This document shows, in pieces, positions 43,505 through 52,268 of a stretch of 64,000 nt of DNA (positions within the stretch are counted from its first letter, which is position 1; each line of letters begins with the position of its first letter). The position numbers and the translations under genes are program-made. Below the pieces are notes generated by a model. That model was given only the letters and a program-made list of their open reading frames with translations. It ran no database searches and was not told the origin of the DNA. The stretch comes from JBBSEX01 sp038239345 (GTDB lineage: Bacteria; Acidobacteriota; Terriglobia; Bryobacterales; Bryobacteraceae): the NCBI GenBank assembly GCA_038239345.1, contig JBBSEX010000021.1, positions 11,687 to 75,686 on the forward strand, given 5' to 3'.

Positions 43505-46141
43505 ATGACAGGGAATCTGATTCGCCAGAAGTTTCTGGACTATTTCCATGCCCAGCAACACCGCATCGTGCGCAGTTCTTCGCTGGTGCCCGCTAATGAC
43601 CCGACGCTGCTGTTCACTAATGCCGGGATGAACCAATTTAAAGATGTATTCCTGGGAGAAGAAACGCGCGATTATTCGCGCGCTACGTCGTCGCAAAAGT
43701 GTGTCCGGGCGGGCGGAAAACATAACGATCTGGAAAACGTCGGCTACACACGCCGGCATCACACTTTCTTTGAAATGCTGGGGAATTTTTCGTTTGGCGA
43801 TTACTTCAAACGGGAAGCCATCGCTTATGCCTGGGAACTGATCACCGCCGTTTACGGGCTGCCTAAAGACAAACTGTATATCACCGTTTTCCGCGAAGAT
43901 GACGACGCCGAACGTCTTTGGCAGGAAGTTACGGGGATTCCCAAAAGCCGGATTTTTCGCCTCGATGAAAAGGACAATTTCTGGCAGATGGGTGAGACGG
44001 GGCCGTGCGGACCTTGCTCGGAAATTCATTACGATCTAGGCCCCGAAGGCGCCGAACCAGGGAGGGAACAGGAACAATTTCCGCTCGATGGTGGCGGGCG
44101 TTTCGTTGAGATCTGGAACCTTGTGTTCATGCAATTCGACCGGTCCCTGGATGGAGAGATGACGCCGCTGCCGCGCCCTTCCATCGATACAGGAATGGGT
44201 TTGGAACGTGTTGCGGCGGTACTACAGGGCAAGCTTACAAACTATGAAACGGACCTCATCCGCCCGATAATCGATCGCGCCGCGGAGTTGATTCACATTG
44301 CTTATGGCGCCGGCGATCGCGCCGATACGGTGCTTCGCATCAATGCCGACCATAGCCGCGCGACGGCGTTCCTGATCCACGATGGCGTAGTGCCGTCGAA
44401 CGAAGGCCGTGGCTATGTGTTGCGCAAAATTATGCGCCGGGCGATGCGCAATGCCCGCATGATCGGAATGGCCGACCCCTATCTGCATCAACTCACCGGA
44501 TTCGTGGCTGACGTGATGAAGCCCGCCTATCCCGAGATGATGGAGAGCATCGCGCGGGTGGCCCGCGTGGTGAAAGACGAGGAGCATCGCTACGCGACGA
44601 CTTTCCAGGTGGCGGAGCGATTCTTCCACGACGAAGCAAAGTCGGCCGTGGGCGGCGTGTTGCCCGGTGCTGCCGCTTTCAAGCTTTACGATACGTATGG
44701 TCTGGCGCTCGATGAGCAGGAAGAGATGGCTCGCGAGTTCGGTCTGGCTATAGATCGCGAAGGCTTCACGGCGGAGATGGAAAAGCAGCGGACTCGCGCC
44801 CGAGCCAGTTGGAAAGGCGCGGAGAAGACGCAGATCGCGCCGGTGTATCAAGAGTTGTTAGCAAAAGGCCGTACGCAGTTCGTTCGCGAGAATTTATTGC
44901 TGCCGCGGAGCCGCGTCGTAGGCCTGGTGGCCGGTCAAACGCTGGTGGATGAAGTGCCGGCAGGCGCACAGGCCGAGCTCATTTTCGATCAAACACCTTT
45001 CTACGCCGAGGCCGGTGGCCAGGTTGGCGATAAGGGCGCGCTCTATGGCGCCGATGATGCGAAGGTCGCCGACGTGGAGACGACGTTTTCCGCGGTACCC
45101 GGTTTGTCGGTGCACCGGATCGTGGCTTTGGCTCCTATTCATGTGGGCGATGTTTTGTCGGCCCAGGTGACGGAATCCGTTCGCGCGGCAACGATGCGCA
45201 ATCACACGGCGACTCATCTGCTGCATGCCGCTCTGCGAACCGTGTTAGGGAAGCACGTGAAACAGGCCGGCAGCATCGTGGATCCCAGCCGCCTGCGTTT
45301 CGACTTCACCCATTACGCGGCGCTCGATCCGGACGAACTGGCCGAAGTTGAGCGATTGATGACCGAGCAGATTTTGCGCAACACGCCACTGCATACGGAT
45401 GTGATGGAGCTCGATCAGGCGCTGTCTACCGGGGCAATGGCTTTGTTTGGCGAGAAGTATGGCGACCGTGTGCGCGTCGTGCAGATACCCGATTTCAGCA
45501 AAGAGTTGTGCGGCGGAACTCACGTGCAGCGGACCGGCGATATCGGCATATGCAAGATCGTTTACGAAGGCAGTATCGCGGCTGGAGTGCGCCGCGTAGA
45601 AGCTGTGACCGGTGAAGGCGCTCTGCGACGATTTCAAGACGCCACGCAGACGTTGGCCCGGGTCGGCACTATCGTTCATACTTCCGAGCCCGAGCTGATC
45701 GATCAAGTGGAAAAGCTGGTGGGCCAGCAAAAGACCATGGAGAAGCAGTTGGAGCAGTTGAAGGATAAAGTGGCGCAATCGCAGGTGGGCGCGCTGGAAT
45801 CGCAGGCCAGGGAGTTGAAAGGCGTGAAGGTTCTGGCGGCGCAGGTTAGCGGACTGGATCGCACCCAGCTGCGAACTCTTGTCGACGCCTTGCGCAATAA
45901 ATGGAAGACTGCCGTGGTGGTGTTGGCGAGCGTGGAAGACGGCAACGTCGCCATTGTCAGCGCGGTAACCAAAGATCTGACGGCGAAGGTGCATGCCGGA
46001 AAGTTGGCCGGGTCACTAGCGCAAGCGGTGGGCGGTAAGGGCGGCGGACGTCCCGATATGGCCGAGGCTGGCGGCAAGGATGCCGCTGCTTTACCCGCTG
46101 CGCTCGACGGCGTTTACTCGTCCGTTGAGGCGATGTTGTGA
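43505..46141 (+). CDS. alaS: Alanyl-tRNA synthetase
   Basis: The 878-residue enzyme has the full AlaRS layout: class II catalytic core (start 'IRQKFLDYFHAQQHRIVRSS', 'RFTNAGMNQFKDVF'-type motif 'LLFTNAGMNQFKD'), tRNA-recognition domain, editing domain with zinc-type residues His567-x3-His571 and Cys669-x3-His673 ('CGGTH'), and the C-terminal DHHA1 domain ending in a Gly-rich 'GGKGGGRPDMAEAGG'. It charges tRNA-Ala and clears Ser and Gly mischarging. The stop overlaps the ypdA GTG start (GTGA), so the two are coupled. Confidence 0.98.
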   Translation: MTGNLIRQKFLDYFHAQQHRIVRSSSLVPANDPTLLFTNAGMNQFKDVFLGEETRDYSRATSSQKCVRAGGKHNDLENVGYTRRHHTFFEMLGNFSFGDYFKREAIAYAWELITAVYGLPKDKLYITVFREDDDAERLWQEVTGIPKSRIFRLDEKDNFWQMGETGPCGPCSEIHYDLGPEGAEPGREQEQFPLDGGGRFVEIWNLVFMQFDRSLDGEMTPLPRPSIDTGMGLERVAAVLQGKLTNYETDLIRPIIDRAAELIHIAYGAGDRADTVLRINADHSRATAFLIHDGVVPSNEGRGYVLRKIMRRAMRNARMIGMADPYLHQLTGFVADVMKPAYPEMMESIARVARVVKDEEHRYATTFQVAERFFHDEAKSAVGGVLPGAAAFKLYDTYGLALDEQEEMAREFGLAIDREGFTAEMEKQRTRARASWKGAEKTQIAPVYQELLAKGRTQFVRENLLLPRSRVVGLVAGQTLVDEVPAGAQAELIFDQTPFYAEAGGQVGDKGALYGADDAKVADVETTFSAVPGLSVHRIVALAPIHVGDVLSAQVTESVRAATMRNHTATHLLHAALRTVLGKHVKQAGSIVDPSRLRFDFTHYAALDPDELAEVERLMTEQILRNTPLHTDVMELDQALSTGAMALFGEKYGDRVRVVQIPDFSKELCGGTHVQRTGDIGICKIVYEGSIAAGVRRVEAVTGEGALRRFQDATQTLARVGTIVHTSEPELIDQVEKLVGQQKTMEKQLEQLKDKVAQSQVGALESQARELKGVKVLAAQVSGLDRTQLRTLVDALRNKWKTAVVVLASVEDGNVAIVSAVTKDLTAKVHAGKLAGSLAQAVGGKGGGRPDMAEAGGKDAAALPAALDGVYSSVEAML

Positions 46142-47118
46142 GTCGCGATGAAACAACCGACGTAGTGATTGTCGGCGCCGGACCCACCGGTCTGGCATGT
46201 GGCATTGAACTGAAGCGGCGGGGTGTCGCGGCGGTATTGGTGGACAAGGGCTGCCTCACAAATTCGCTATATCATTACCCCACTAACATGACGTTCTTCA
46301 CGACACCGGAGTTGCTGGAAATCGGCGATCTCCCGATGACGTCGCTCAATGAGAAGCCTGGGCGGACCGAGGCCTTGAAGTATTACCGCCGCGCCGCCGA
46401 ACATTATGGATTGAGCATTCGCCAGTATGAGCACGTCCTGCGCATTGAGGGTGAGGACGGGGCATTTCAAGTACAGACGCAGGACCGGCATGGTTGCCCT
46501 CACTCGATTGCGGCGAAGAAAGTGATTCTGGCGACGGGCTATTACGATATTCCAAACCGCCTGAATGTACCTGGTGAGGATCTGGCGAAGGTGATTCACT
46601 ATTACAAGGAACCGCACCCATATTTCGATTCCGACGTTCTGGTCGTGGGCGCGAAAAATTCGGCGGCCATCGCCGCTCTGGAACTGCACTGGAACAACGC
46701 CCGCGTTACGATGGTCCATCGCGGGCCGGGAATTCATAAAAACGTAAAATATTGGATTAAACCTAATATTGAAAATCGAATTAAGAACGGCGAAATTCCC
46801 GCGCACTTTCATACACACGTACGGGAAATCCGCCCGGCGTCGGTATTGCTGGACACGCCCGAAGGGCCATTAGAAATCAAGAACGACTTTGTTTTCGCGA
46901 TGATCGGTTATCGTCCCGATTTCGAATTCATGGCGGCGCACGGAATCCACCTGGATGAGCATGACCAGCGGCCGCATACCGATCCAGTCACGCTGGAGAG
47001 TGAGCGCAAGGGGATTTATCTGGCGGGCGTGATTGTGGCCGGCACGCATACCAACGAAATCTTCATAGAAAACGGACGCTTTCACGGAAAAATGATCGCC
47101 GAAGCAATCGCTAAATAG
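46138..47118 (+). CDS. ypdA: YpdA-family bacillithiol disulfide reductase
   Basis: The 326-residue FAD/NAD(P)-binding protein has the first dinucleotide motif 'VVIVGAGPTGLACGIEL', 'VDKGCLTNSLYHYPTNMTFF' (family-typical), a second 'DVLVVGAKNSAAIAALEL', and 'GIYLAGVIVAGTHTNEIFIENG' at the C-terminus. It lacks the CxxC of thioredoxin reductases. This matches YpdA (Bdr), which reduces oxidised bacillithiol with NADPH in Firmicutes. Presence here suggests the organism makes bacillithiol or a similar thiol, but no bsh gene is in the window. GTG 46138 overlaps the alaS stop. Confidence 0.88.
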   Translation: MSRDETTDVVIVGAGPTGLACGIELKRRGVAAVLVDKGCLTNSLYHYPTNMTFFTTPELLEIGDLPMTSLNEKPGRTEALKYYRRAAEHYGLSIRQYEHVLRIEGEDGAFQVQTQDRHGCPHSIAAKKVILATGYYDIPNRLNVPGEDLAKVIHYYKEPHPYFDSDVLVVGAKNSAAIAALELHWNNARVTMVHRGPGIHKNVKYWIKPNIENRIKNGEIPAHFHTHVREIRPASVLLDTPEGPLEIKNDFVFAMIGYRPDFEFMAAHGIHLDEHDQRPHTDPVTLESERKGIYLAGVIVAGTHTNEIFIENGRFHGKMIAEAIAK

Positions 47119-47124
47119 GCGGCG

Positions 47125-47130
47125 TATAAT
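47125..47130 (+). promoter_or_regulatory. -10 element adjacent to a start codon
   Basis: A perfect TATAAT ends 6 nt before the GTG at 47137. With a start site about 7 nt after the -10, the transcript would begin at or next to the GTG and be leaderless. No -35 is recognisable. The context TATAATGCGAG also occurs before frr. Confidence 0.4.
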
Positions 47131-47136
47131 GCGAGC

Positions 47137-48735
47137 GTGCACGCCATTTTCCTACTCTTGGCATTATTCGCGCAAAAGCCCATCGTTGAACCCTCTGGTG
47201 TGCAGAACGCCGCTAGCCTGATCGCTCAAAATCCGCCGTCGATCACCCCGGGGATGCTGCTCACCCTCAAAGGTCAAAACCTGGCCGCCTCCACCGGTGT
47301 CGCCAGCAGTTCTCCATGGCCCGTCAGCATAAACGGTACGTCGGTTACGTTGAACGGCAATCCGGCGTCATTGCTTTTCGTGTCGCCCGCGCAAATCAAT
47401 CTGCAGGTACCGTCGGCCTTGCGCGGTGCGGCCGCCGCCAGTGTCGTTGTCAACACCACAACCGGTACCAGCGACCCCATTGTGGTTCAGGTTGCGCCGC
47501 AATCGTTGGGTATCTTCACGCAAAATAGCACCGGCTGCGGATCTGGGGCGGTTCTTAATATTCACGCCGACGGCAGTGCGGATGTCAATACGCCTCAAAA
47601 CAGTTTCGATCCTTCGCGTGACCTTGGGCTCTCGCTCTTCCTGACGGGTCTCGGTGCATTTGCCGACCGTGTAGACGGCTTGCCTTGGATCTACAATCCC
47701 GCCGACAATCAGTCCGGCCCTGGGGGTCTGGTTGCCACGGTGGGAGTTCGCGCAGTGCAAACCAGCCAAGGAATGAGCGTGCAATACGCGGGTCCGGCCC
47801 CGGGTGCCGTCGGACTGGACCAGGTGAACGCTATTCCCAGCAGAGTTCTGTCACTGGGCGAGGGCTGCGATCGGCCGCTGTCTTTAGTGGATACTAAGTT
47901 GAATACCCGCGGCAGCGCCAGCCAATTTGTAACCGTCAGCATTCATCGCGGCGGCGGTGTCTGCGTGGATCCTCCAGTCACCCGTCTCGGGTTGATCACC
48001 TGGCAGAAGAATTTCGTCAGCGACGTGGGAGTGTCGTCATCCTCCGATGGTTTAAATATCCGTTTTCTGGAGGGCAATCAACTCCTGTTTCCGGTGCCTG
48101 GCTCCCCGCCGGCAATTGGCTGCTGCACCCCCGAAGTCGCGCCTTCAGCGGCGTCATGTCCGGCTGTGCTTCCACTGACGTTGGGCGCCGGAACTATCAT
48201 GGTGGCCGGTATCACACCCGACCCAGTCTCGCTGCCACCGGAAGCGCGGAACGTCTACCAAACGGCGTTTCCAGCAGGCACCGTGAAGGGCGGGAACTAT
48301 CAAGTAAATGCAGCAGGAGGATCCATCATCGGCCCATTCAGCGCCCAAGCGGCCATCCCGCCGCCGATCGCCATCACAACCGGTCTCTCGCCGGGCGGCG
48401 CGCTGACTTTTCCCAAGCAAATCACCTGGACTGGCGGGGACGACCGCAGCACAATCAACGTCATCGTCAAAGTGACGACGCCATATTTTTCAGGGCAATT
48501 TCAACAATTCACTGCCGCCTCAGCATCGGCGGGCAGCATCGATGTAGGCAACCTGACCTTCACCGCAATCGGCTCGCCACCGATCAGAGTGCCCAACGGC
48601 AAAGTAGAAATCATCATCACACAAACCTCACAACCGTCAGGCCCGACGTTCACCGCACCGGGTCTGACATTGGGCGGTCGGCAGACATGGGAGTATGTGT
48701 GGGATTTTCGGGGTTTGTGGTATTCAGGGGTGTAG
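47137..48735 (+). CDS. Exported protein with a TIGR03437 (Solibacter) domain
   Basis: The 532-residue protein starts with GTG and a signal peptide (MHAIFLLLALFAQ). Residues about 18-118 match the TIGR03437 pattern: 'VQNAASLIAQNPPSITPGML', 'LTLKGQNLAAS', 'VTLNGNPASLLFVSPAQINLQVPS', then 'IVVQVAPQSLGIF'. The remainder contains further beta-strand segments and one Cys-rich spot ('AIGCCTPEVAPSAASCP'), then ends in aromatic strands. TIGR03437 domains are common in Solibacter secreted proteins, usually C-terminal; here the domain is N-terminal. Function unknown, probably cell-surface binding. Confidence 0.75.
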   Translation: MHAIFLLLALFAQKPIVEPSGVQNAASLIAQNPPSITPGMLLTLKGQNLAASTGVASSSPWPVSINGTSVTLNGNPASLLFVSPAQINLQVPSALRGAAAASVVVNTTTGTSDPIVVQVAPQSLGIFTQNSTGCGSGAVLNIHADGSADVNTPQNSFDPSRDLGLSLFLTGLGAFADRVDGLPWIYNPADNQSGPGGLVATVGVRAVQTSQGMSVQYAGPAPGAVGLDQVNAIPSRVLSLGEGCDRPLSLVDTKLNTRGSASQFVTVSIHRGGGVCVDPPVTRLGLITWQKNFVSDVGVSSSSDGLNIRFLEGNQLLFPVPGSPPAIGCCTPEVAPSAASCPAVLPLTLGAGTIMVAGITPDPVSLPPEARNVYQTAFPAGTVKGGNYQVNAAGGSIIGPFSAQAAIPPPIAITTGLSPGGALTFPKQITWTGGDDRSTINVIVKVTTPYFSGQFQQFTAASASAGSIDVGNLTFTAIGSPPIRVPNGKVEIIITQTSQPSGPTFTAPGLTLGGRQTWEYVWDFRGLWYSGV

Positions 48736-48785
48736 GGGCGGATTCGTTCGGTCATAACCGATCGCGGTTTGAAAGTTTTCCGCGC

Positions 48786-48791
48786 TATCAT
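48786..48791 (+). promoter_or_regulatory. -10-like element adjacent to a start codon
   Basis: TATCAT ends 6 nt before the ATG at 48798 and no Shine-Dalgarno lies between them, so a leaderless mRNA is likely if this element is used. No -35 match is visible. Confidence 0.3.
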
Positions 48792-48797
48792 TTCCCC

Positions 48798-49640
48798 ATG
48801 TACACCCGCCGACAATTCAGCAAGCTCGCTCTTGCCGCCCCCGCGTTGGGGTATGCGTTCGGAAAGATTGACTCGACGATTCATGGCGTCATGATTGGGG
48901 CCCAGACTTATAGTTTTCGCGACCGGCCCTTGGATGCCTGTATCGCCGCCATGAAGGAAGTGGGACTCGGGTATGCCGAGTTGTGGGAAGGACATCTAAT
49001 TCCCAAGGACAAGGCCGCCGCGGAGGTTTGGCGACAGAATCCGCCGGTGGATGAGATCAAAGCCGCGCGAAAGAAATTCGACGATGCCGGAATTCAGATA
49101 TATGCATTGAATTATAGTTTTCGTGAGAATTGGAACGACGAACAAATCCAGCATGGCTTCGATATCGCGAGGGCGCTGGGCGTTAATAAAATAACGGCGT
49201 CGTCCAATGTCTCGACGGCGAAGCGCATCAATCCGTTTGCCGAGAAGGCCAAGGTCTTTGTCGGGATGCACAATCATTCAAACCTGAAGCCCAATGAATT
49301 CGCCCGTCCCGAGGATTTCGCCGAGGCGATGAAGAGGCAGTCGAAGTACATCTGCATCAATCTGGATATCGGCCATTTCACCGCGGCCGGCTTCGATCCG
49401 GTGGCCTTCCTGGAAGAACATCACGATCGAATTCTGACACTGCATATTAAGGACAGGAAAAAGAATCAGGGTGAGAATGTTCCGTTCGGCGAGGGCGATA
49501 CAAATATCAAGGGCGTACTTCAGGTCTTGAAGAACAAGCATTACGCGATCCCGGCGGATATTGAGTATGAATATAAGGGGGCAGATTCCGTAGTGGAAGT
49601 GAAGAAGTGTTTCGAGTACTGTAAGGCGCAGTTGGCGTAG
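48798..49640 (+). CDS. Tat-exported TIM-barrel sugar isomerase/epimerase-like protein
   Basis: The 280-residue protein has a twin-arginine leader ('YTRRQFSKLALAAPALGYAF') and an AP-endonuclease-2/xylose-isomerase-like TIM barrel: 'GAQTYSFRDRPLDACIAAMK', 'GYAELWEGH', 'VGMHNHSNL' (metal His), 'ICINLDIGHFTAAG' and 'TLHIKDRKKNQGENVPFGEG'. Candidate metal ligands Glu, Asp, His are present in the usual strands. Such exported proteins often accompany Gfo/Idh/MocA oxidoreductases in sugar use, one of which lies 8 kb away. I chose ATG 48798 because upstream in-frame codons overlap the previous gene. Confidence 0.88.
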   Translation: MYTRRQFSKLALAAPALGYAFGKIDSTIHGVMIGAQTYSFRDRPLDACIAAMKEVGLGYAELWEGHLIPKDKAAAEVWRQNPPVDEIKAARKKFDDAGIQIYALNYSFRENWNDEQIQHGFDIARALGVNKITASSNVSTAKRINPFAEKAKVFVGMHNHSNLKPNEFARPEDFAEAMKRQSKYICINLDIGHFTAAGFDPVAFLEEHHDRILTLHIKDRKKNQGENVPFGEGDTNIKGVLQVLKNKHYAIPADIEYEYKGADSVVEVKKCFEYCKAQLA

Positions 49641-49649
49641 CGCAAAATT

Positions 49650-50528
49650 CTACACGTCGACGTGCTTCTCAGCCAGAAAATCGCGGATGGCGGCATTCAC
49701 TTGGGCCGGCCTCTCATGAATCACCCAGTGGGTTCCGTCGGCGATGCGGACGATTTTCAGGTCGGGTACAAACTCTTCCATACCATCCAGATTTGTCGCC
49801 AGGAGCGCCTTATCCTGTTCGCCCCAGATGACCAGTACCGGAACATGAACCGTCAACTTCGCGGGATCAACCGAGAAGCTACCACCCCCAGGACCAGCCT
49901 TGGCGGCGCGATAGTAGTTTAAGCCTCCGGTCAGCGCGCCGGGTCGCGACCATGCGTCGATGTACACATCTTTGTCTTCTTCCGTGAAGTGACCTTGCTT
50001 CAGTCCTTCGCCCATTACGGCATTTACCAGCGCCGCATAATTTCCCGCTGAGAGAGTGGCTTCGCCTTGTTCCGAACGGAACATCAGCATATACGCGCTG
50101 GCCTTCTGCTGCGCCGGATTATGCTCCAATTCACGTTGAAAAATAGCAGGGTGCGGAGCGTTGACGATCACTAGCGAGTGCAACTGTTCTGGATGCTGCA
50201 GCGCGAACGCCCAGGCGACCACGCCGCCCCAATCGTGCCCAACGAGGATGAACTTCGAGGCTCCCAGGTTGGCGGCCAACGCTTTGATGTCTTCGACGAG
50301 GATTTTGACTTTATAGCTTTCCACGCCCTCCGGTTTCGAGGAGAGGTTATAGCCGCGCATGTCTGGCGCTACAGCATGGTGATCGCGTCCGAATTCCTCC
50401 AGTTGATTCTTCCACTCGTACCAGAATTCCGGGAATCCATGCAGAAAAATAATCAGCGGGCCAGTCCCCTGCTCCACATAGTGCAGGCGGACTCCATTCA
50501 CGTCGGCGAAGTTGTCAGTCATCGCCAA
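49650..50528 (-). CDS. Epoxide-hydrolase-like alpha/beta hydrolase
   Basis: The 292-residue protein has 'FLHGFPEFWYEWK' (HGxP oxyanion motif, 30-33), the elbow 'LVGHDWGGVVAW' with Asp99 as nucleophile (an Asp here signals epoxide hydrolases or dehalogenases rather than esterases), 'WGEQDKALL' and terminal 'IADGTHWVIHERP' with the catalytic His. A cap region (about 130-210) contains Tyr residues of the type that hold the epoxide oxygen. Soluble epoxide hydrolase is most likely. ATG 50522 is an alternative start. Confidence 0.88.
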   Translation of the reverse strand: MAMTDNFADVNGVRLHYVEQGTGPLIIFLHGFPEFWYEWKNQLEEFGRDHHAVAPDMRGYNLSSKPEGVESYKVKILVEDIKALAANLGASKFILVGHDWGGVVAWAFALQHPEQLHSLVIVNAPHPAIFQRELEHNPAQQKASAYMLMFRSEQGEATLSAGNYAALVNAVMGEGLKQGHFTEEDKDVYIDAWSRPGALTGGLNYYRAAKAGPGGGSFSVDPAKLTVHVPVLVIWGEQDKALLATNLDGMEEFVPDLKIVRIADGTHWVIHERPAQVNAAIRDFLAEKHVDV

Positions 50529-50535
50529 CAGATTA

Positions 50536-50847
50536 TCACTCTACAATCCGTCCGTTCGGTGCTAAGACACGAGTGATTTCAGCGGTGGCGGCCGGCGCAA
50601 TGATTTTGTCGAAGAAATGATCCTGCCAAGGGATTTCGTCAGCCGAGCCATGCACGAACATGACGTTTTCCAGGTCGCGGCATTCGCGGCGTCCGGCGCG
50701 TACCGCGTCGTCTTCGCCGACACATACCAAGAGGCCTTTCGTGAGTTTGGCGGCGATCGCGGCGATTACTTCCGCGCCCCGACTGTAGAGCAGCAGAACG
50801 CGATCGCTGGGGTCGATTTTAAGCTCGATGCCCGTTGGAATCCGCAT
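50536..50847 (-). CDS. Short methyltransferase-like protein, overlapping thiC
   Basis: The 103-residue ORF begins inside the last 29 bp of thiC and ends 7 bp before the epoxide hydrolase start. Its sequence follows a Rossmann pattern ('VLLLYSRGAEVIAAIAAKL', 'VCVGEDDAVRAGR', 'VMFVHGSADEIPW', 'FDKIIAPAATAEITRVLAPNG') like the N-terminal half of a SAM-dependent methyltransferase but lacks the C-terminal strands. It may be a truncated relic or a minimal domain. Coupling to thiC by overlap supports expression. Confidence 0.6.
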   Translation of the reverse strand: MRIPTGIELKIDPSDRVLLLYSRGAEVIAAIAAKLTKGLLVCVGEDDAVRAGRRECRDLENVMFVHGSADEIPWQDHFFDKIIAPAATAEITRVLAPNGRIVE

Positions 50848-52207
50848 TGGAAATGCTCAGCAACACGGCTTCGGCTTGCTCCGCTGTGAACGCTTCGGTT
50901 TTTGCCGAATGGTTCATTGAGCAGAACTTCGGGCCGCACATTGAGCAAAACGCCGCTTCCTTGAAGCCTTCCTCAGGTAGCGTCTCATCGTGAAAAGCGC
51001 GAGCGGTGTCGGGATCCAAAGACAGCTCGAATTGACGATTCCAATCGAAGGCGTAGCGTGCGCGGGACAACTCGTCGTCACGATCGCGAGCACCCGGACG
51101 ATGGCGCGCAATATCGGCCGCATGCGCCGCAATCTTGTAAGCGATGATGCCCTGTTTTACATCTTCACGATTCGGAAGTCCAAGATGCTCTTTCGGTGTG
51201 ACGTAGCAGAGCATGGATGCCCCATACCAGCCGATCATCGCCGCGCCGATCGCCGACGTGATGTGGTCGTAGCCTGGCGCAATATCGGTTACCAGCGGTC
51301 CTAGCGTATAAAACGGAGCCTCGTGGCACAGCTCGTTTTCTTTCTCAACCTGCAGTTGAATCTGGTCGAGCGGAATGTGGCCGGGACCTTCCACCATCAC
51401 TTGTACGTCGTATTCCCAGGCCTTCTTCGTTAACTCACCCAGCGTCTTCAACTCGGCGAATTGCGCGGCGTCGCTGGCGTCGGCCAGGCAACCGGGGCGT
51501 AGGCCATCGCCTAATGAGAAGCTTACGTCGTGCTTCTGAAAGATCTTGCAGATGGCGTCGTAATTCTCATACAAGAAGTTCTGCTTGTGATTTTTCACCA
51601 TCCACTCGGCTAGTATCGCTCCGCCCCGGCTGACGATGCCGGTGATGCGCTTTGAGGTCAGTGGGACATACTGCACCAGCACGCCGGCATGGATCGTCAT
51701 GTAGTCGACACCCTGCTCGGCTTGCTCTTCGATCACCTCCAACAACACGTTGATGTTTAAGTCCTCAACGCGGCGGACGCGCGACAGAGCTTCGTAAATG
51801 GGTACGGTACCGATGGGCACCGGGGAGTTGGCGATAATCGCTTTGCGGATCAGGGGAATGTCGCCGCCCGTGGAGAGATCCATCACTGTATCGGCCCCGA
51901 ACTTCACGGCGTATTGCAGCTTGTCGAGCTCATCGTCGACATTGGAAGTGGTTGAGGAGTTTCCGATATTCGCGTTGATCTTGCAACCGGAAGCCACGCC
52001 GATACACATCGGCTCCAGGTTCGTATGATTGATGTTCGCCGGAATAATCATGCGGCCGCGGGCGACTTCCGAGCGCACTAGCTCGGGTGCAATGTTTTCC
52101 CGCGAGGCGACATATTCCATCTCTTCGGTAATTTTGCCGTTGCGCGCATAGTGCATCTGCGTGCGAACCGGATCGCTGGCGCGTTTGGAAACCCACTCAC
52201 TTCGCAT
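50819..52207 (-). CDS. thiC: Phosphomethylpyrimidine synthase ThiC
   Basis: The 462-residue radical-SAM enzyme shows ThiC motifs: 'MHYARNGKITEEMEYVASRE', 'MIIPANINHTNLEPMCIG', 'VMDLSTGGDIPLIRKAI', 'MVEGPGHIPLDQIQ' and the C-terminal cluster ligand 'CSMCGPKFC' (Cx2Cx4C). It rearranges aminoimidazole ribotide to HMP phosphate for thiamine. It is the shorter type lacking the long N-terminal domain of E. coli ThiC. Only 61 bp separate its start from the divergent alaX gene, and no TPP riboswitch fits or is seen. Confidence 0.97.
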   Translation of the reverse strand: MRSEWVSKRASDPVRTQMHYARNGKITEEMEYVASRENIAPELVRSEVARGRMIIPANINHTNLEPMCIGVASGCKINANIGNSSTTSNVDDELDKLQYAVKFGADTVMDLSTGGDIPLIRKAIIANSPVPIGTVPIYEALSRVRRVEDLNINVLLEVIEEQAEQGVDYMTIHAGVLVQYVPLTSKRITGIVSRGGAILAEWMVKNHKQNFLYENYDAICKIFQKHDVSFSLGDGLRPGCLADASDAAQFAELKTLGELTKKAWEYDVQVMVEGPGHIPLDQIQLQVEKENELCHEAPFYTLGPLVTDIAPGYDHITSAIGAAMIGWYGASMLCYVTPKEHLGLPNREDVKQGIIAYKIAAHAADIARHRPGARDRDDELSRARYAFDWNRQFELSLDPDTARAFHDETLPEEGFKEAAFCSMCGPKFCSMNHSAKTEAFTAEQAEAVLLSISNADSNGHRA

Positions 52208-52214
52208 AATCCCG

Positions 52215-52220
52215 ATTATA
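52215..52220 (-). promoter_or_regulatory. -10 element of thiC
   Basis: On the minus strand TATAAT ends 7 nt before the thiC ATG (CGGGATT between). A start site at the A of ATG is expected, giving a leaderless mRNA. No -35 match stands out. Confidence 0.4.
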
Positions 52221-52254
52221 ACGGCAACCCCGGCCGACGGAACTTCCGGGCCGC

Positions 52255-52260
52255 TAGAAT
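52255..52260 (+). promoter_or_regulatory. -10 element of alaX
   Basis: TAGAAT ends 8 nt before the alaX ATG at 52269 and no Shine-Dalgarno is present in the interval, again pointing to a leaderless or nearly leaderless transcript. Confidence 0.35.
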
Positions 52261-52268
52261 GTTTCTGA

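Noticed and set aside
52208..52268. TPP riboswitch for thiC
   Set aside because: The interval is only 61 bp and shows no THI-box pairing; the promoter element lies 7 nt from the ATG.
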